64,000 bases of DNA from Saccharothrix espanaensis DSM 44229 (GTDB lineage Bacteria; Actinomycetota; Actinomycetes; Mycobacteriales; Pseudonocardiaceae), in contig NC_019673.1 in assembly GCF_000328705.1 (NCBI RefSeq), positions 4,216,001 to 4,280,000 on the forward strand, in the 5' to 3' direction. Positions 26,454-35,126 of this stretch are shown piece after piece. Positions within the stretch are counted from its first letter, which is position 1; each line of letters opens with the position of its first letter. The notes under the pieces are model-generated. The model was not told where the DNA came from. It saw only the letters and a program-made list of their open reading frames with translations, and did no database searches. The translations under genes were made by a program, and so were the position numbers.

Positions 26454-28991
26454 TCAGCCGTCCCCGAGCCCGGCAACGAGCGCCGTGCGTGCCGCCCGTC
26501 GGGCCGGGACGAGTGCCGCGAGTACCGCTGCGACCGCCGCCACCGCCACCATCGCGCCGACCTGGCCGAAGGGGACGGTGAAGTCCAGCGGTTGGGTGGG
26601 GGTGGCGACCGCCCCGGTGAGCAGCCACGCCGAGCCGACGCCGAGCGCCGTCCCGATCAGCGCGCCCATCAGGGCCATCAGCAGCGACTCGACCACCAAC
26701 ATCCCGCGCAGCTGACCCCGGGTCAGTCCCAGCGCCCGCAGCAGCGCGGACTCACGGGTGCGTTCCAGCACCGACAGCGACAGCGTGTTGGCGATGCCGA
26801 ACACCGCGATGAGCATGGCCAGGCCGACCAGCGCCCAGAGGAAGGTCAACATCCGCCGGACGCCTTCACCGCTGCGCTCCCGGGCCTCGGCCGAGCTCTC
26901 CACCTGTGCCAGCGGTGACGCCGCGGCGGCCCGGTCGACGGCCTCCCGGCCCTGCGCGGCCGACACCCCGGGCTTGAGCTTGACCAGGATCTCGGCGTAC
27001 CCGGTCGCCTCGGGCCGCAACTGCCGCCAGGTGCCCAGTTCGACCAGCCCGAGGTCCAGCCCGTCGGTCTTGTCGTACACCGCGACGACCTTCAGCTCCC
27101 GCGTCACCCGCTCGTCGCCGTAGGACGTGGTGGGCACCGTGTCACCGACCGCCAGCCCGGTCTGCTCGGCCAGTTCCCGGCTCAGCGCCAGCTCACCCGG
27201 CCCCAGCCGGTCCAGTGCCCCGCTGAGCAGCGCGGGCCGGACCGCGGTGCCGATCGCGTCGCCGCGCACGGCGGTGAGCTGGGCGGGCGTGCTGCCCACG
27301 TCGGCGCTGACCATGTCGCGCGGCGCGGCCACGGCCACCTGCGGCAGGCGTGCGAGGCCGTCGACCAGCGGATCGGTCAGCGGTCGGCTGTGGACGGCGC
27401 TGGAGATCGTGTAGTCGGACGGGAACTGCGCTTCGACCGTGCGGTCGGCGCTGTTCTGCACGGCCGCGGCGACGCTGGTCACCAGCGTGACGACGGCCAG
27501 GCCGATGGTCAGCGCGGCGGTCGTGGCGGCGGTCCGCCGGGGGTTGCGGTGGGCGTTGGCCGCGGCGAGCTTGGCCGGCACCCCGAACAGGGCGCGGGGG
27601 AGCGCACCGAGCGCGCCGATGACCGGGCCGACCAGCAGCGGCCCGAGCACCAGCACCGCGCCGAGCAGCGCGGCCGACGCGACGGTGGCGAACACCGCGC
27701 CCTCCTGGTCGCCGGTTCGCACCCCGATCACCGCTGCGACCACCCCGGCGACCGCCGACACCGCCGCCGTCACGACCCGGGCCCGCCCGATCCGGCCGCT
27801 CGATGCCTCGTCCGGTGCCGTGCGCAAGGCCGCGATCGGCGGCACGCGGGTGGCCTTGCGCGCCGGCAGCACCGCCGCCAGCAGCGTGACCAGCACCCCG
27901 ACCGCGAACGCGACGGCCACCGTCCGCCAGGACACCGGCAGGTGGACGGTGAAGTCCGCGCCGCGCGAGCTGAACGAGCTGATGCCGACCTGGAGCAGCG
28001 CCGAGACCCCCAGCCCGCCGAGCAGGCCGAGCGCCGACGCGACCAGCCCCAGGACACCCGCCTCGGCCAGCACGCTGGCGAAGACCTGCCGGCGCCCCGC
28101 GCCGACGCACCGCAGCAGCGCCAGCTCCCGGGTCCGCTGCGAGACCAGGATGGTGAACGTGTTCGCGATGACCATCGCCGCTACGAGCAGCGCGACCACC
28201 GAGAACGCGGTCAGGAACCGGGTGAAGCCGCCCGACTGGGGCGCGGTCTGCCGCACCAGCGCCGCGATCGACTCCTCCCCGGTGGCCACGGCGAGGTCGG
28301 CGCGGTCGAGCGCGGCGGCGACGGCCGCGGCCAGCCGCCGCTGGTCCGTGCCCGGTTCGGCGCGCGCCACCACCTCGGTGAACCCCCGGTCCGGCGCGAC
28401 GGCGCGCAGCGCACCGGGCAGCACGACCAGTTCGGTGCCGGCCGCCAGTTCCCCGCTGGTCACCGCCGGCCGGAACGTGCCGACCAGCGTGAACTCCCGC
28501 TCCCGGTCGTCGGTGCCCAGCAGCGTGACGCGCTGTCCGAGCGCGTACCCGGACTTGGCGGCGGTGTCCACGTCCAACGCCACCTCGGTGTCGTCGCCGG
28601 GGTAGCGCCCCTCTGCCCGGTCGAACGGCCGCAGCGGCTCGTCGGCGGGCAGCGCCACGACGACCGCGGTGACGGCTTTGCCCTTCGGGTCGACCAGCGG
28701 CACCGCCGCCGACTCGCGCCCCTCGGCCGCCGCCACACCCGGCACCGCCCGCACCGCGTCCACCGTGCGGCGGTCCAACGGGTGGTCCGGGCGGTACGCG
28801 CCGGTGGCGATGGTCACCGAGACGTCGACGTTGCGCGCGGCCTTGGCGTAGGCGTCGCGCAGACCGGCCTGCGCCGCGTCGGCCAGCACCAGCGAGCCCG
28901 TGACGAACGCGACACCCAGCACGATCGCCGTCGACGACAGCACCAGGCGTGCGACGCGGGCGCGCAGCCCGGCCAGGACCGTGCGCCGCAT
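26454..28991 (-). CDS. FtsX-type ABC transporter permease
   Basis: This is an 845-residue protein with two FtsX/MacB repeats. A first helix near residue 20 is followed by a large extracytoplasmic domain. Three helices come at about 260-400, and a second extracytoplasmic domain precedes three helices near the C-terminus (LTFLWALVGLAMLIAVFGI, VAAVAAVLAALVPARRAAR). It pairs with the ATPase upstream through an ATGA overlap. The family exports peptides, lipoproteins or drugs, or relays mechanical signals. The divergent OmpR/kinase pair suggests envelope or antimicrobial-peptide stress control. Confidence 0.88.
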   Translation of the reverse strand: MRRTVLAGLRARVARLVLSSTAIVLGVAFVTGSLVLADAAQAGLRDAYAKAARNVDVSVTIATGAYRPDHPLDRRTVDAVRAVPGVAAAEGRESAAVPLVDPKGKAVTAVVVALPADEPLRPFDRAEGRYPGDDTEVALDVDTAAKSGYALGQRVTLLGTDDREREFTLVGTFRPAVTSGELAAGTELVVLPGALRAVAPDRGFTEVVARAEPGTDQRRLAAAVAAALDRADLAVATGEESIAALVRQTAPQSGGFTRFLTAFSVVALLVAAMVIANTFTILVSQRTRELALLRCVGAGRRQVFASVLAEAGVLGLVASALGLLGGLGVSALLQVGISSFSSRGADFTVHLPVSWRTVAVAFAVGVLVTLLAAVLPARKATRVPPIAALRTAPDEASSGRIGRARVVTAAVSAVAGVVAAVIGVRTGDQEGAVFATVASAALLGAVLVLGPLLVGPVIGALGALPRALFGVPAKLAAANAHRNPRRTAATTAALTIGLAVVTLVTSVAAAVQNSADRTVEAQFPSDYTISSAVHSRPLTDPLVDGLARLPQVAVAAPRDMVSADVGSTPAQLTAVRGDAIGTAVRPALLSGALDRLGPGELALSRELAEQTGLAVGDTVPTTSYGDERVTRELKVVAVYDKTDGLDLGLVELGTWRQLRPEATGYAEILVKLKPGVSAAQGREAVDRAAAASPLAQVESSAEARERSGEGVRRMLTFLWALVGLAMLIAVFGIANTLSLSVLERTRESALLRALGLTRGQLRGMLVVESLLMALMGALIGTALGVGSAWLLTGAVATPTQPLDFTVPFGQVGAMVAVAAVAAVLAALVPARRAARTALVAGLGDG

Positions 28992-29755
28992 CAGACGTTC
29001 CCGAGGTTCTTCAGCGCGGTCAGCACGGAGTCGGCGGTCGGCCGTTCGACCTGGCCCGCGAGCCGGCCGTCGGCCAGCAGCACGACGCGGTCGGCGTAGG
29101 AGGCGGCGACCGGGTCGTGCGTCACCATGATCACGGTCTGCCCGAGGTCGCGCACCGACGTGCGCAGGAACCCGAGCACCTCGGCACCCGCCCGGGAGTC
29201 GAGGTTGCCGGTGGGTTCGTCGGCGAACACCACATCGGGCCGGGCCACCAGCGCCCGTGCGCACGCCACCCGCTGCTGCTGGCCGCCGGACAGCTCGGCC
29301 GGCTTGTGCCGCAACCGGTCCCGCAGGCCCAGCGCGGCCACGACGGTGTCGAACCAGGCTCGATCCGGCTCGCGCCCGGCCAGCTCCAGTCCCAGCAGCA
29401 CGTTCGCCTCCGCGGTCAGCGTGGGCAGCAGGTTGAACGCCTGGAACACGAACCCGATCCGGTCGCGGCGCAGTCGCGTCAGCTCCCGGTCGGACCGGCC
29501 GGTCAGCTCGGTCCCTCCGAGGTGGACCGTGCCGGAGTCGGCCGCGTCCAGCCCGGCCAGGCAGTGCATCAGGGTCGACTTGCCGGAGCCGGACGGCCCC
29601 ATGATCGCGGTGAACCGACCGGCCTCGAACGACACGTCGACACCGTCGAGCGCGCGGACCGCGGCGTTGCCCCTCCCGTACACCTTCACCAGGTTCCGGG
29701 CGGTCACAGCGGTGCGCACGCCCGCCGGCCGGGGTGTCGACACCAGTTCCACCAT
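28991..29755 (-). CDS. MacB/LolD-type ABC transporter ATP-binding protein
   Basis: This is a 254-residue protein. Walker A is GPSGSGKSTLMHCLAGLD, the Q-loop is FVFQAFNLLPTLTA, the signature LSGGQQQRVACARAL, Walker B VVFADEPTGNLD and the H-loop MVTHD. It powers the FtsX-type permease whose ATG overlaps its stop by 4 bp. It is divergent from the response regulator at 29888, with about 130 bp holding the shared promoters. Confidence 0.92.
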   Translation of the reverse strand: MVELVSTPRPAGVRTAVTARNLVKVYGRGNAAVRALDGVDVSFEAGRFTAIMGPSGSGKSTLMHCLAGLDAADSGTVHLGGTELTGRSDRELTRLRRDRIGFVFQAFNLLPTLTAEANVLLGLELAGREPDRAWFDTVVAALGLRDRLRHKPAELSGGQQQRVACARALVARPDVVFADEPTGNLDSRAGAEVLGFLRTSVRDLGQTVIMVTHDPVAASYADRVVLLADGRLAGQVERPTADSVLTALKNLGNV

Positions 29756-29887
29756 GTGCTGCTCTCCTCGCGTCCGTCCCGGCCCGGTGTCCGCCCCGGG
29801 CCCGCGCCCAGGCTGGCAGGACCGCGCTGAGCGCTCCCTGAAGCGGTCTGAAGATCGCTTCAGGTCCGGTCGCGCCGGTCTGCCAGG

Positions 29888-30571
29888 ATGGCGGACGTGC
29901 GGGTGCTGGTGGTCGAGGACGAGCGGCGGCTGGCCGAGACGCTCCAGTGGGGGTTGGAGGCGGACGGTTACGCCGTGGACCTCGCGCACGACGGCGGCGA
30001 GGGCCTGCGGCTGGCCCAGGAGCACCCGTACCAGGCGATCGTGCTGGACATCATGCTCCCGGTGCTCAACGGCTACCGGGTGTGCGCGGAGCTGCGCCGG
30101 CTCGGCGTGACCACGCCGATCCTCATGCTCACCGCCAAGAACGGCGAGTACGACGAGGTCGAGGCGCTGGACACCGGGGCCGACGACTTCCTGCGCAAGC
30201 CCTTCTCCTACCCGGTGCTCACCGCGCGGCTGCGGGCGCTGCTGCGGCGCGGGGCGGCCGGGCGCGAGCCGGTCATCACGGTCGGGGACCTGGTGGTCGA
30301 CCCGGGCCGGCGGACCTGCCGGCGGGCCGGCGAGCCGATCGCGTTGACCGCCAAGGAGTTCGCGGTGCTGGAGTGCCTCGCGCGGCACGCCGGGCAGGTG
30401 GTGTCCAAAACGGACATCCTCGACCAGGTCTGGGACATGGCCTACCAGGGCGACCCGAACATCGTGGAGGTCTACGTGAGCGCGTTGCGCCGCAAGGTGG
30501 ACGCGCCGTTCGGCCGCCGCACGATCGGCACCGTGCGCGGCGTGGGCTACCGGCTGGTCGCCGATGCCTAG
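29888..30571 (+). CDS. OmpR/PhoB-type response regulator
   Basis: This is a 227-residue protein. The receiver domain has VLVVEDERRL, phospho-acceptor Asp in IVLDIMLPVLNG and FLRKPFSYPVL with the conserved Lys. The winged helix at the C-terminus contains LTAKEFAVLECLARH and VSALRRKVDAPFG. It overlaps the kinase gene by 8 bp. It probably controls the divergent ABC transporter. Confidence 0.92.
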   Translation: MADVRVLVVEDERRLAETLQWGLEADGYAVDLAHDGGEGLRLAQEHPYQAIVLDIMLPVLNGYRVCAELRRLGVTTPILMLTAKNGEYDEVEALDTGADDFLRKPFSYPVLTARLRALLRRGAAGREPVITVGDLVVDPGRRTCRRAGEPIALTAKEFAVLECLARHAGQVVSKTDILDQVWDMAYQGDPNIVEVYVSALRRKVDAPFGRRTIGTVRGVGYRLVADA

Positions 30572-32048
30572 GTGGTGGCCGGTGTCGCTGCGCGCGAGCG
30601 CGGCGCTGGCCGCCGGACTGGCGTGCGCGGGCGTGTTCGGGCTCGGTGGCCTCGCGGCGCGGGCCGTGGTCTACAACGGACAGCTCCGGGCGGCGGAGAG
30701 CACCGCCGGCGCGGAACTCGGTCGGGTGGTCGACTCGTTGCGGTCGGGCCGGCCGCCCGCGGCCGCCGGCGGCGGCCTCAGCGGTGACGCGCTGTTCGAG
30801 ATCGTCACCGACACCGGCGAGGTCGTCGTGCGCAGTGCCGCCCTGGCCCGGCTGGACCCGGCCCGGGGTGCGCTGCCGCCGGCCCCGGCGGGCGCGCCGG
30901 CGGACTGGAGCACGCGCACGACCACCGACCTGCGGCCGGGCGAGCACCCGGACTGGCGGGAGTACCGCTCGTACACGGTGCTGGGCGCGGTGGCGCGGGA
31001 CGTGCCCGCCGCGCTGGTCGAACCGCTGGGCCGGGCCGCGTCGACCCCGTGGGACGGCCTCGCCGGCACCGACGACGCCCGCCGCTACCGGCTCACCGCC
31101 TACCTGTTCGTGCTGCCCTGGGACGCGCAGTCGGCGATGCGCGGGGTCAGCCAGCTGCTGCTGCACGCCGTCCCGTTGGCGGTGCTGTTCGTGATGGTGG
31201 TCGCGTGGCTGGCGACCGGGCGCACGTTGCGGCCGGTCGAGGCGATCCGGCGGGAGATGGCCGAGATCGGCGAGCACGCGCTGGACCGCCGGGTGCCGGT
31301 GCCGCCCTCCCGTGACGAGGTGTCCCGGCTCGCGGACACCACCAACGCCACGCTGGACCGGCTGGAACAGGCGCACCGCCGGCAGCAGCGGTTCGTCGCC
31401 GACGCCAGTCACGAGCTGCGCAGCCCGCTGGCGAACCTGCGGGCCGGGCTGGAGGTCGCGCTGGTGCACGCCGACCGCGCCGACTGGCCGCGCACCGCGA
31501 GCCGCGCGCTGGGCGACGTCCAACGCCTCCAAGACCTCGTCGCGGACCTGCTGCTGCTGGCCGAGAGCGAGGCGGGCGACCCGGTGCCGCCGGTCGAGGT
31601 CGACCTCGCGGTGCTCGCCCACGAGCAGGCCGCCGAACGCGGTCCGCTCGTGCGGTGCTCCGCCGAGGGGGAGGTGCTCGTGCGCGGCCGGCTGGTGCGG
31701 TTGGACCGGTTGCTGCGCAACCTCCTGGACAACGCCGAGCGGCACGCCCGCTCGCAGGTCACCGTCCGGGTCCGGGCAGCGGGGTCGGAGGCCGTGGTCG
31801 AGGTGCTGGACGACGGCCCCGGCATCCCGCCCGAGGAGCGCGAGCGGGTGTTCGAGCGGTTCACCAGGCTGGACGACGCCCGCGCCCGGGACACCGGCGG
31901 GTCGGGACTGGGCCTGGCCATCGCGCGCGGGATCGCGTGGCGGCACGGCGGGACGCTGCGGGTGGCCGACAGCGACACCGGCGCCCTGCTGGTGGCCACG
32001 CTGCCGTTGCTAACGGATCACCCCGCCGAAACGAGTCCACGTGCGTGA
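30564..32048 (+). CDS. Sensor histidine kinase (EnvZ-like)
   Basis: This is a 494-residue protein. The first transmembrane helix spans residues 8-35, an extracytoplasmic domain runs to about 190 and the second helix is LLLHAVPLAVLFVMVVAW. HAMP comes next. The H-box is DASHELRSPLANL, and the ATP-binding domain has NLLDNAERHA, DDGPGIPPEER and TGGSGLGLAIA. It is the cognate kinase of the overlapping OmpR-type regulator. The stop overlaps the next gene's GTG start (GTGA). Confidence 0.92.
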   Translation: MPRWWPVSLRASAALAAGLACAGVFGLGGLAARAVVYNGQLRAAESTAGAELGRVVDSLRSGRPPAAAGGGLSGDALFEIVTDTGEVVVRSAALARLDPARGALPPAPAGAPADWSTRTTTDLRPGEHPDWREYRSYTVLGAVARDVPAALVEPLGRAASTPWDGLAGTDDARRYRLTAYLFVLPWDAQSAMRGVSQLLLHAVPLAVLFVMVVAWLATGRTLRPVEAIRREMAEIGEHALDRRVPVPPSRDEVSRLADTTNATLDRLEQAHRRQQRFVADASHELRSPLANLRAGLEVALVHADRADWPRTASRALGDVQRLQDLVADLLLLAESEAGDPVPPVEVDLAVLAHEQAAERGPLVRCSAEGEVLVRGRLVRLDRLLRNLLDNAERHARSQVTVRVRAAGSEAVVEVLDDGPGIPPEERERVFERFTRLDDARARDTGGSGLGLAIARGIAWRHGGTLRVADSDTGALLVATLPLLTDHPAETSPRA

Positions 32049-32557
32049 GAATCGTCCTCTTCGCCGCACTCGTCCTGCTCGCGGGCTGCACCGTGAACGT
32101 GACGGGCAGCAGTTCCACCGGCACCACGGCCGCCCTGCCCACGACGGCGACGTCCAGCCCCGAATCGACCGGCCCCGAGTCGACCGGCCCGGAACCGACC
32201 AACCCGGACACGTCCGCGCCGGACACGCCCAGTCCGGAGGAACCCACCGACAGCCCGTTGCCGCTGCCCCCGATCGACGAGTCCGCGCCCACCCGGTTCT
32301 GCGACCAGCCCTTCACCGGCGCGCTCGGCAAGCCGATGCTGGCCGCCGTGGTCGAGACCCCGTCCGGCCGGCTGAACTGCGACCAGGCCGGCGCGGTCCT
32401 GGTCGACTACTACGCCGAGCGGCACGACCCGACCGCGGGCCGGCCGCCGCTGGTGGTCGCCGGGATGACCTGCAACCAGGTGCCGGAACCGGCGTTGCCG
32501 CAGGTCGTGTGCACCGACGGGGCGGACGTCATCTACTCGATGTGGCCGCAGACCTGA
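32045..32557 (+). CDS. Small lipoprotein
   Basis: This is a 170-residue protein. The signal ends in a lipobox LLAGC (Cys at residue 15). A low-complexity Ser/Thr/Pro/Glu stalk runs to about residue 80, then a compact domain with four cysteines (RFCDQ, LNCDQ, MTCNQ, VVCTD). It is translationally coupled to the kinase, so it may be an extracytoplasmic sensor partner (inference). Its 3' end overlaps the convergent membrane-protein gene by 29 bp. Confidence 0.78.
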   Translation: MRIVLFAALVLLAGCTVNVTGSSSTGTTAALPTTATSSPESTGPESTGPEPTNPDTSAPDTPSPEEPTDSPLPLPPIDESAPTRFCDQPFTGALGKPMLAAVVETPSGRLNCDQAGAVLVDYYAERHDPTAGRPPLVVAGMTCNQVPEPALPQVVCTDGADVIYSMWPQT

Positions 32558-33188
32558 GCTTCGACGCGGCTGCCGGGCGGACCCGGCGCAGCCGCCACTC
32601 GACCACCGCGAGGTTGATCAGCCAGCCCGCGCCCAGCAACAGGGCGCGGGTGGTCTCGTCGGGCGCGCCGAACGGGATGAACCACGCGGCCGTCACCACG
32701 GCCTGCGTGCCCGCGCCGATCCCGATCGCGTACCCGCGCATCACCCAGGCGCTGTGCGCCGCGAACTCCCGCCGACGAACCGCGCGGAACCCGAGCACCA
32801 GGGCGACCGCCATCGCCGTGCCGAACAGCAGCCGCAACCCGTAGAGCACCGGTCCGTCGCCCGCCGGCCACGGGTAGGCCACCGTCATCCACAGCCCGGA
32901 CAGCGCCGCGACCAGTCCACACGGGAGCACCACGCGGCCCGCCCTGCGGTGCCACGGGCGTCGCCGCAGCGCCGGCACGAACTGGAACGCCCCCAGCACG
33001 CAGAACACCGTGGCGCACCCGATGTGCAGCACCACCGGCACGGGCATCGCGAAGAACCGGGCGTTGTCCGGGCCGACCGGCCCGCCGGCGGTGAGCTGGG
33101 TGAGCCGCACGCCGCCGGCCACCACCGGGACCAGGCTCAGCGCGATCAGGCCGGCGGGCACCGGCCACTGCCGGGTTCGTCTTGTCAT
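32529..33188 (-). CDS. DUF2306-like membrane protein
   Basis: This is a 219-residue protein starting at ATG 33188. Six or seven hydrophobic helices are visible, with conserved-looking His residues in VVLHIGCATVFC, PWHRRAGRV and EFAAHSAWVMRGYAIG. The pattern matches DUF2306 (PF10067), a cytochrome-b561-like helical family. The function is unknown. It overlaps the lipoprotein gene tail-to-tail by 29 bp. Confidence 0.75.
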   Translation of the reverse strand: MTRRTRQWPVPAGLIALSLVPVVAGGVRLTQLTAGGPVGPDNARFFAMPVPVVLHIGCATVFCVLGAFQFVPALRRRPWHRRAGRVVLPCGLVAALSGLWMTVAYPWPAGDGPVLYGLRLLFGTAMAVALVLGFRAVRRREFAAHSAWVMRGYAIGIGAGTQAVVTAAWFIPFGAPDETTRALLLGAGWLINLAVVEWRLRRVRPAAASKLRSAATSSR

Positions 33189-33219
33189 ACGGTGATCGTG
33201 CTGGTCAAAGCCGTGCGGG

Positions 33220-33948
33220 TCATCCGACCCCGGGCCGGAACCGCCCTGTCCGCAAGTCCGGTCCCGGCGTAGTACTTCCGGCTGGTCGGGCACCGCCGCG
33301 CACCCGCCGGGTCTCGTAGGCCCAGATGGCGATCTCGACCCGGTTCCGCGCGCCGAGCTTGGTCATCAGGTTGGTGATGTGCGACTTGACCGTGCTGAGC
33401 GTGACGTGGAGCTCGTCGGCGATCTCGTTGTTGGTGCGCCCGCGCGCCACCGCCGCCAGCACCTGCTCCTCGCGGTCGGTCAGCGGGTCGACCGGCTGGA
33501 CCGGCGGGGTCGCCGACCCGGTCGCGGCGAAGTCGGCCAGCAGCCGGGCGGTGACGCTGGGCGCGATGAGCGCGTCACCGTCGGCGGCGGCGTGCACGGC
33601 CTGCGCCAGCAGGTCCGCCCCGGCGTTCTTCAGCAGGAACCCGCGTGCCCCGGCGCGCAGCGCGGCGTAGACGTACTCGTCGTGGTCGAACGTGGTGATC
33701 ACGACGACCGCGAGCGGGTCCTCGACCGCCGGGCCGGCGAGCAGGCGGGTCGCCTCGATGCCGTCGAGCACGGGCATCCGGATGTCGAACAGGCACACGT
33801 CCGGGCGCAGCCGGCGGGCCAGGTCCACCGCCTGCCGGCCGTCCTCGGCGGTGCCGACGACGGTGATGCCGGGCTGCGCGTCGAGGATCATGGCCAGGCC
33901 GGTGCGGACGATCTCCTGGTCGTCGGCGACCAGCACCCGGGTGCTCAC
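33220..33948 (-). CDS. LuxR/NarL-family response regulator
   Basis: This is a 242-residue protein. The receiver has VLVADDQEIVRTG, phospho-acceptor Asp in CLFDIRMPVLDG and FLLKNAGADLL with the conserved Lys. The HTH is LTDREEQVLAAVARGRTNNE and HVTLSTVKSHITNLM. GTG 33948 overlaps the kinase stop by 4 bp. It has a 30-residue Pro/Gly-rich tail. Confidence 0.9.
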   Translation of the reverse strand: MSTRVLVADDQEIVRTGLAMILDAQPGITVVGTAEDGRQAVDLARRLRPDVCLFDIRMPVLDGIEATRLLAGPAVEDPLAVVVITTFDHDEYVYAALRAGARGFLLKNAGADLLAQAVHAAADGDALIAPSVTARLLADFAATGSATPPVQPVDPLTDREEQVLAAVARGRTNNEIADELHVTLSTVKSHITNLMTKLGARNRVEIAIWAYETRRVRGGARPAGSTTPGPDLRTGRFRPGVG

Positions 33949-35063
33949 ACCGCCGCCGCGGTCGTGGGCAGCACGGCCGTCACGGTCCAGCCGCGCCCGG
34001 CGTCCGGGCCCGCCTCGCAGGTGCCGCCGAGCAGGTCGGCCCGCTCGATCATGCCGGTCAGCCCGTACCCCGGCGGGCCGGCCGGGCGGGTCGCGCCGTC
34101 GTCGTGCACCCGCAGCCGCACGGCCGTCGCCCCGACCTCCACCCGCACGTCGATCCGGGTGGCGTGCCGGGCGTGCCGCCGGGCGTTGGTGACCGCCTCC
34201 TGGGCCAGCCGGTAGACCGCCGCGCCGACCGGTGCCGGCAGGTCGTCGGCGTCGCCGACCACCTCCACCTCGACCACCGGTCGGGTCCGGGAGGCGAGCC
34301 GGTCGAGGTCGGCCAGCCCCGCGCCGGGTGCCAGGTCCGGCCGTTCCCGGCGCAGGATCCGGACCATGCCGCGCATCTCGTCCAGCGCCCGCGCGGCCTC
34401 GGCGTCGATCACCCGCAGCGCCTCGACGGCGGCGGTCGGGTCGGTCGGCGCGAGCGCGATGCCCGCCTGGGCCCGGATCGCCATCGCCGACACGTGGTGC
34501 GCGACGGTGTCGTGCAGGTCGCGCGCGAGCCGTTCCCGTTCCAGCAGCTTCACCTGGTCCAACTCCCGGCTCCGCGCGCGCGACCGGTAGCGGACCGCCG
34601 CGCCCAGCGCCACGGCGAGCGCCAGGACCAGCGCTCCGGCGAGCGCGTCGGCCGGCGGCAGGTGGCCGAGCGCCGCCGACAGCCCGACCTTGCCGAGCAT
34701 GAGCGCGGTCCCGAGCACCGCGTCCCGACCGGAGCCCCACCGCAACAGCGCGAACGGCAGCAGCAGCAGGTAGGCCATCGCGCCCTGTTCGGGGAACTCC
34801 CGCCCCAGCACGACGGTCAGCGCGGCGGACAGTCCGAACGCGACCGCGATCGCCGCCAGCGGCCGGGACCGCCGGTGGAGCAGCACCGGCGTCAGCCCGA
34901 CCGTCACCGCCGCCGACAGCACCGGGTCGGCCAGTGGCCGGCTCACCGCCTCCACCACGCCGATCAGCGCGAACGCGCCCACCAGCGCCCAGTCCCACCA
35001 CACCCGTGGTGGTCCGGGGGTGGGTCGTGGCTCTCGCCACACCGAGCGGAGGAGGGTGTGCAC
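33945..35063 (-). CDS. NarL-type sensor histidine kinase
   Basis: This is a 372-residue protein. Residues 20-165 carry about five transmembrane helices with little extracytoplasmic loop, so it probably senses within the membrane. HisKA_3 contains LARDLHDTVAHHVSAM, and the HATPase domain has RLAQEAVTNARRHA and a degenerate G-box (PPGYGLTGMIERA). It is coupled to the regulator downstream. It lies 63 bp after the FAD monooxygenase on the same strand, so read-through from the cluster operon is possible. Confidence 0.9.
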   Translation of the reverse strand: MHTLLRSVWREPRPTPGPPRVWWDWALVGAFALIGVVEAVSRPLADPVLSAAVTVGLTPVLLHRRSRPLAAIAVAFGLSAALTVVLGREFPEQGAMAYLLLLPFALLRWGSGRDAVLGTALMLGKVGLSAALGHLPPADALAGALVLALAVALGAAVRYRSRARSRELDQVKLLERERLARDLHDTVAHHVSAMAIRAQAGIALAPTDPTAAVEALRVIDAEAARALDEMRGMVRILRRERPDLAPGAGLADLDRLASRTRPVVEVEVVGDADDLPAPVGAAVYRLAQEAVTNARRHARHATRIDVRVEVGATAVRLRVHDDGATRPAGPPGYGLTGMIERADLLGGTCEAGPDAGRGWTVTAVLPTTAAAV

Positions 35064-35126
35064 CGGCTCATGGTACGAGCCGGCGCACCCCGCCGGATCA
35101 GCCGGAAGTACACCTCCCGACCGCGG

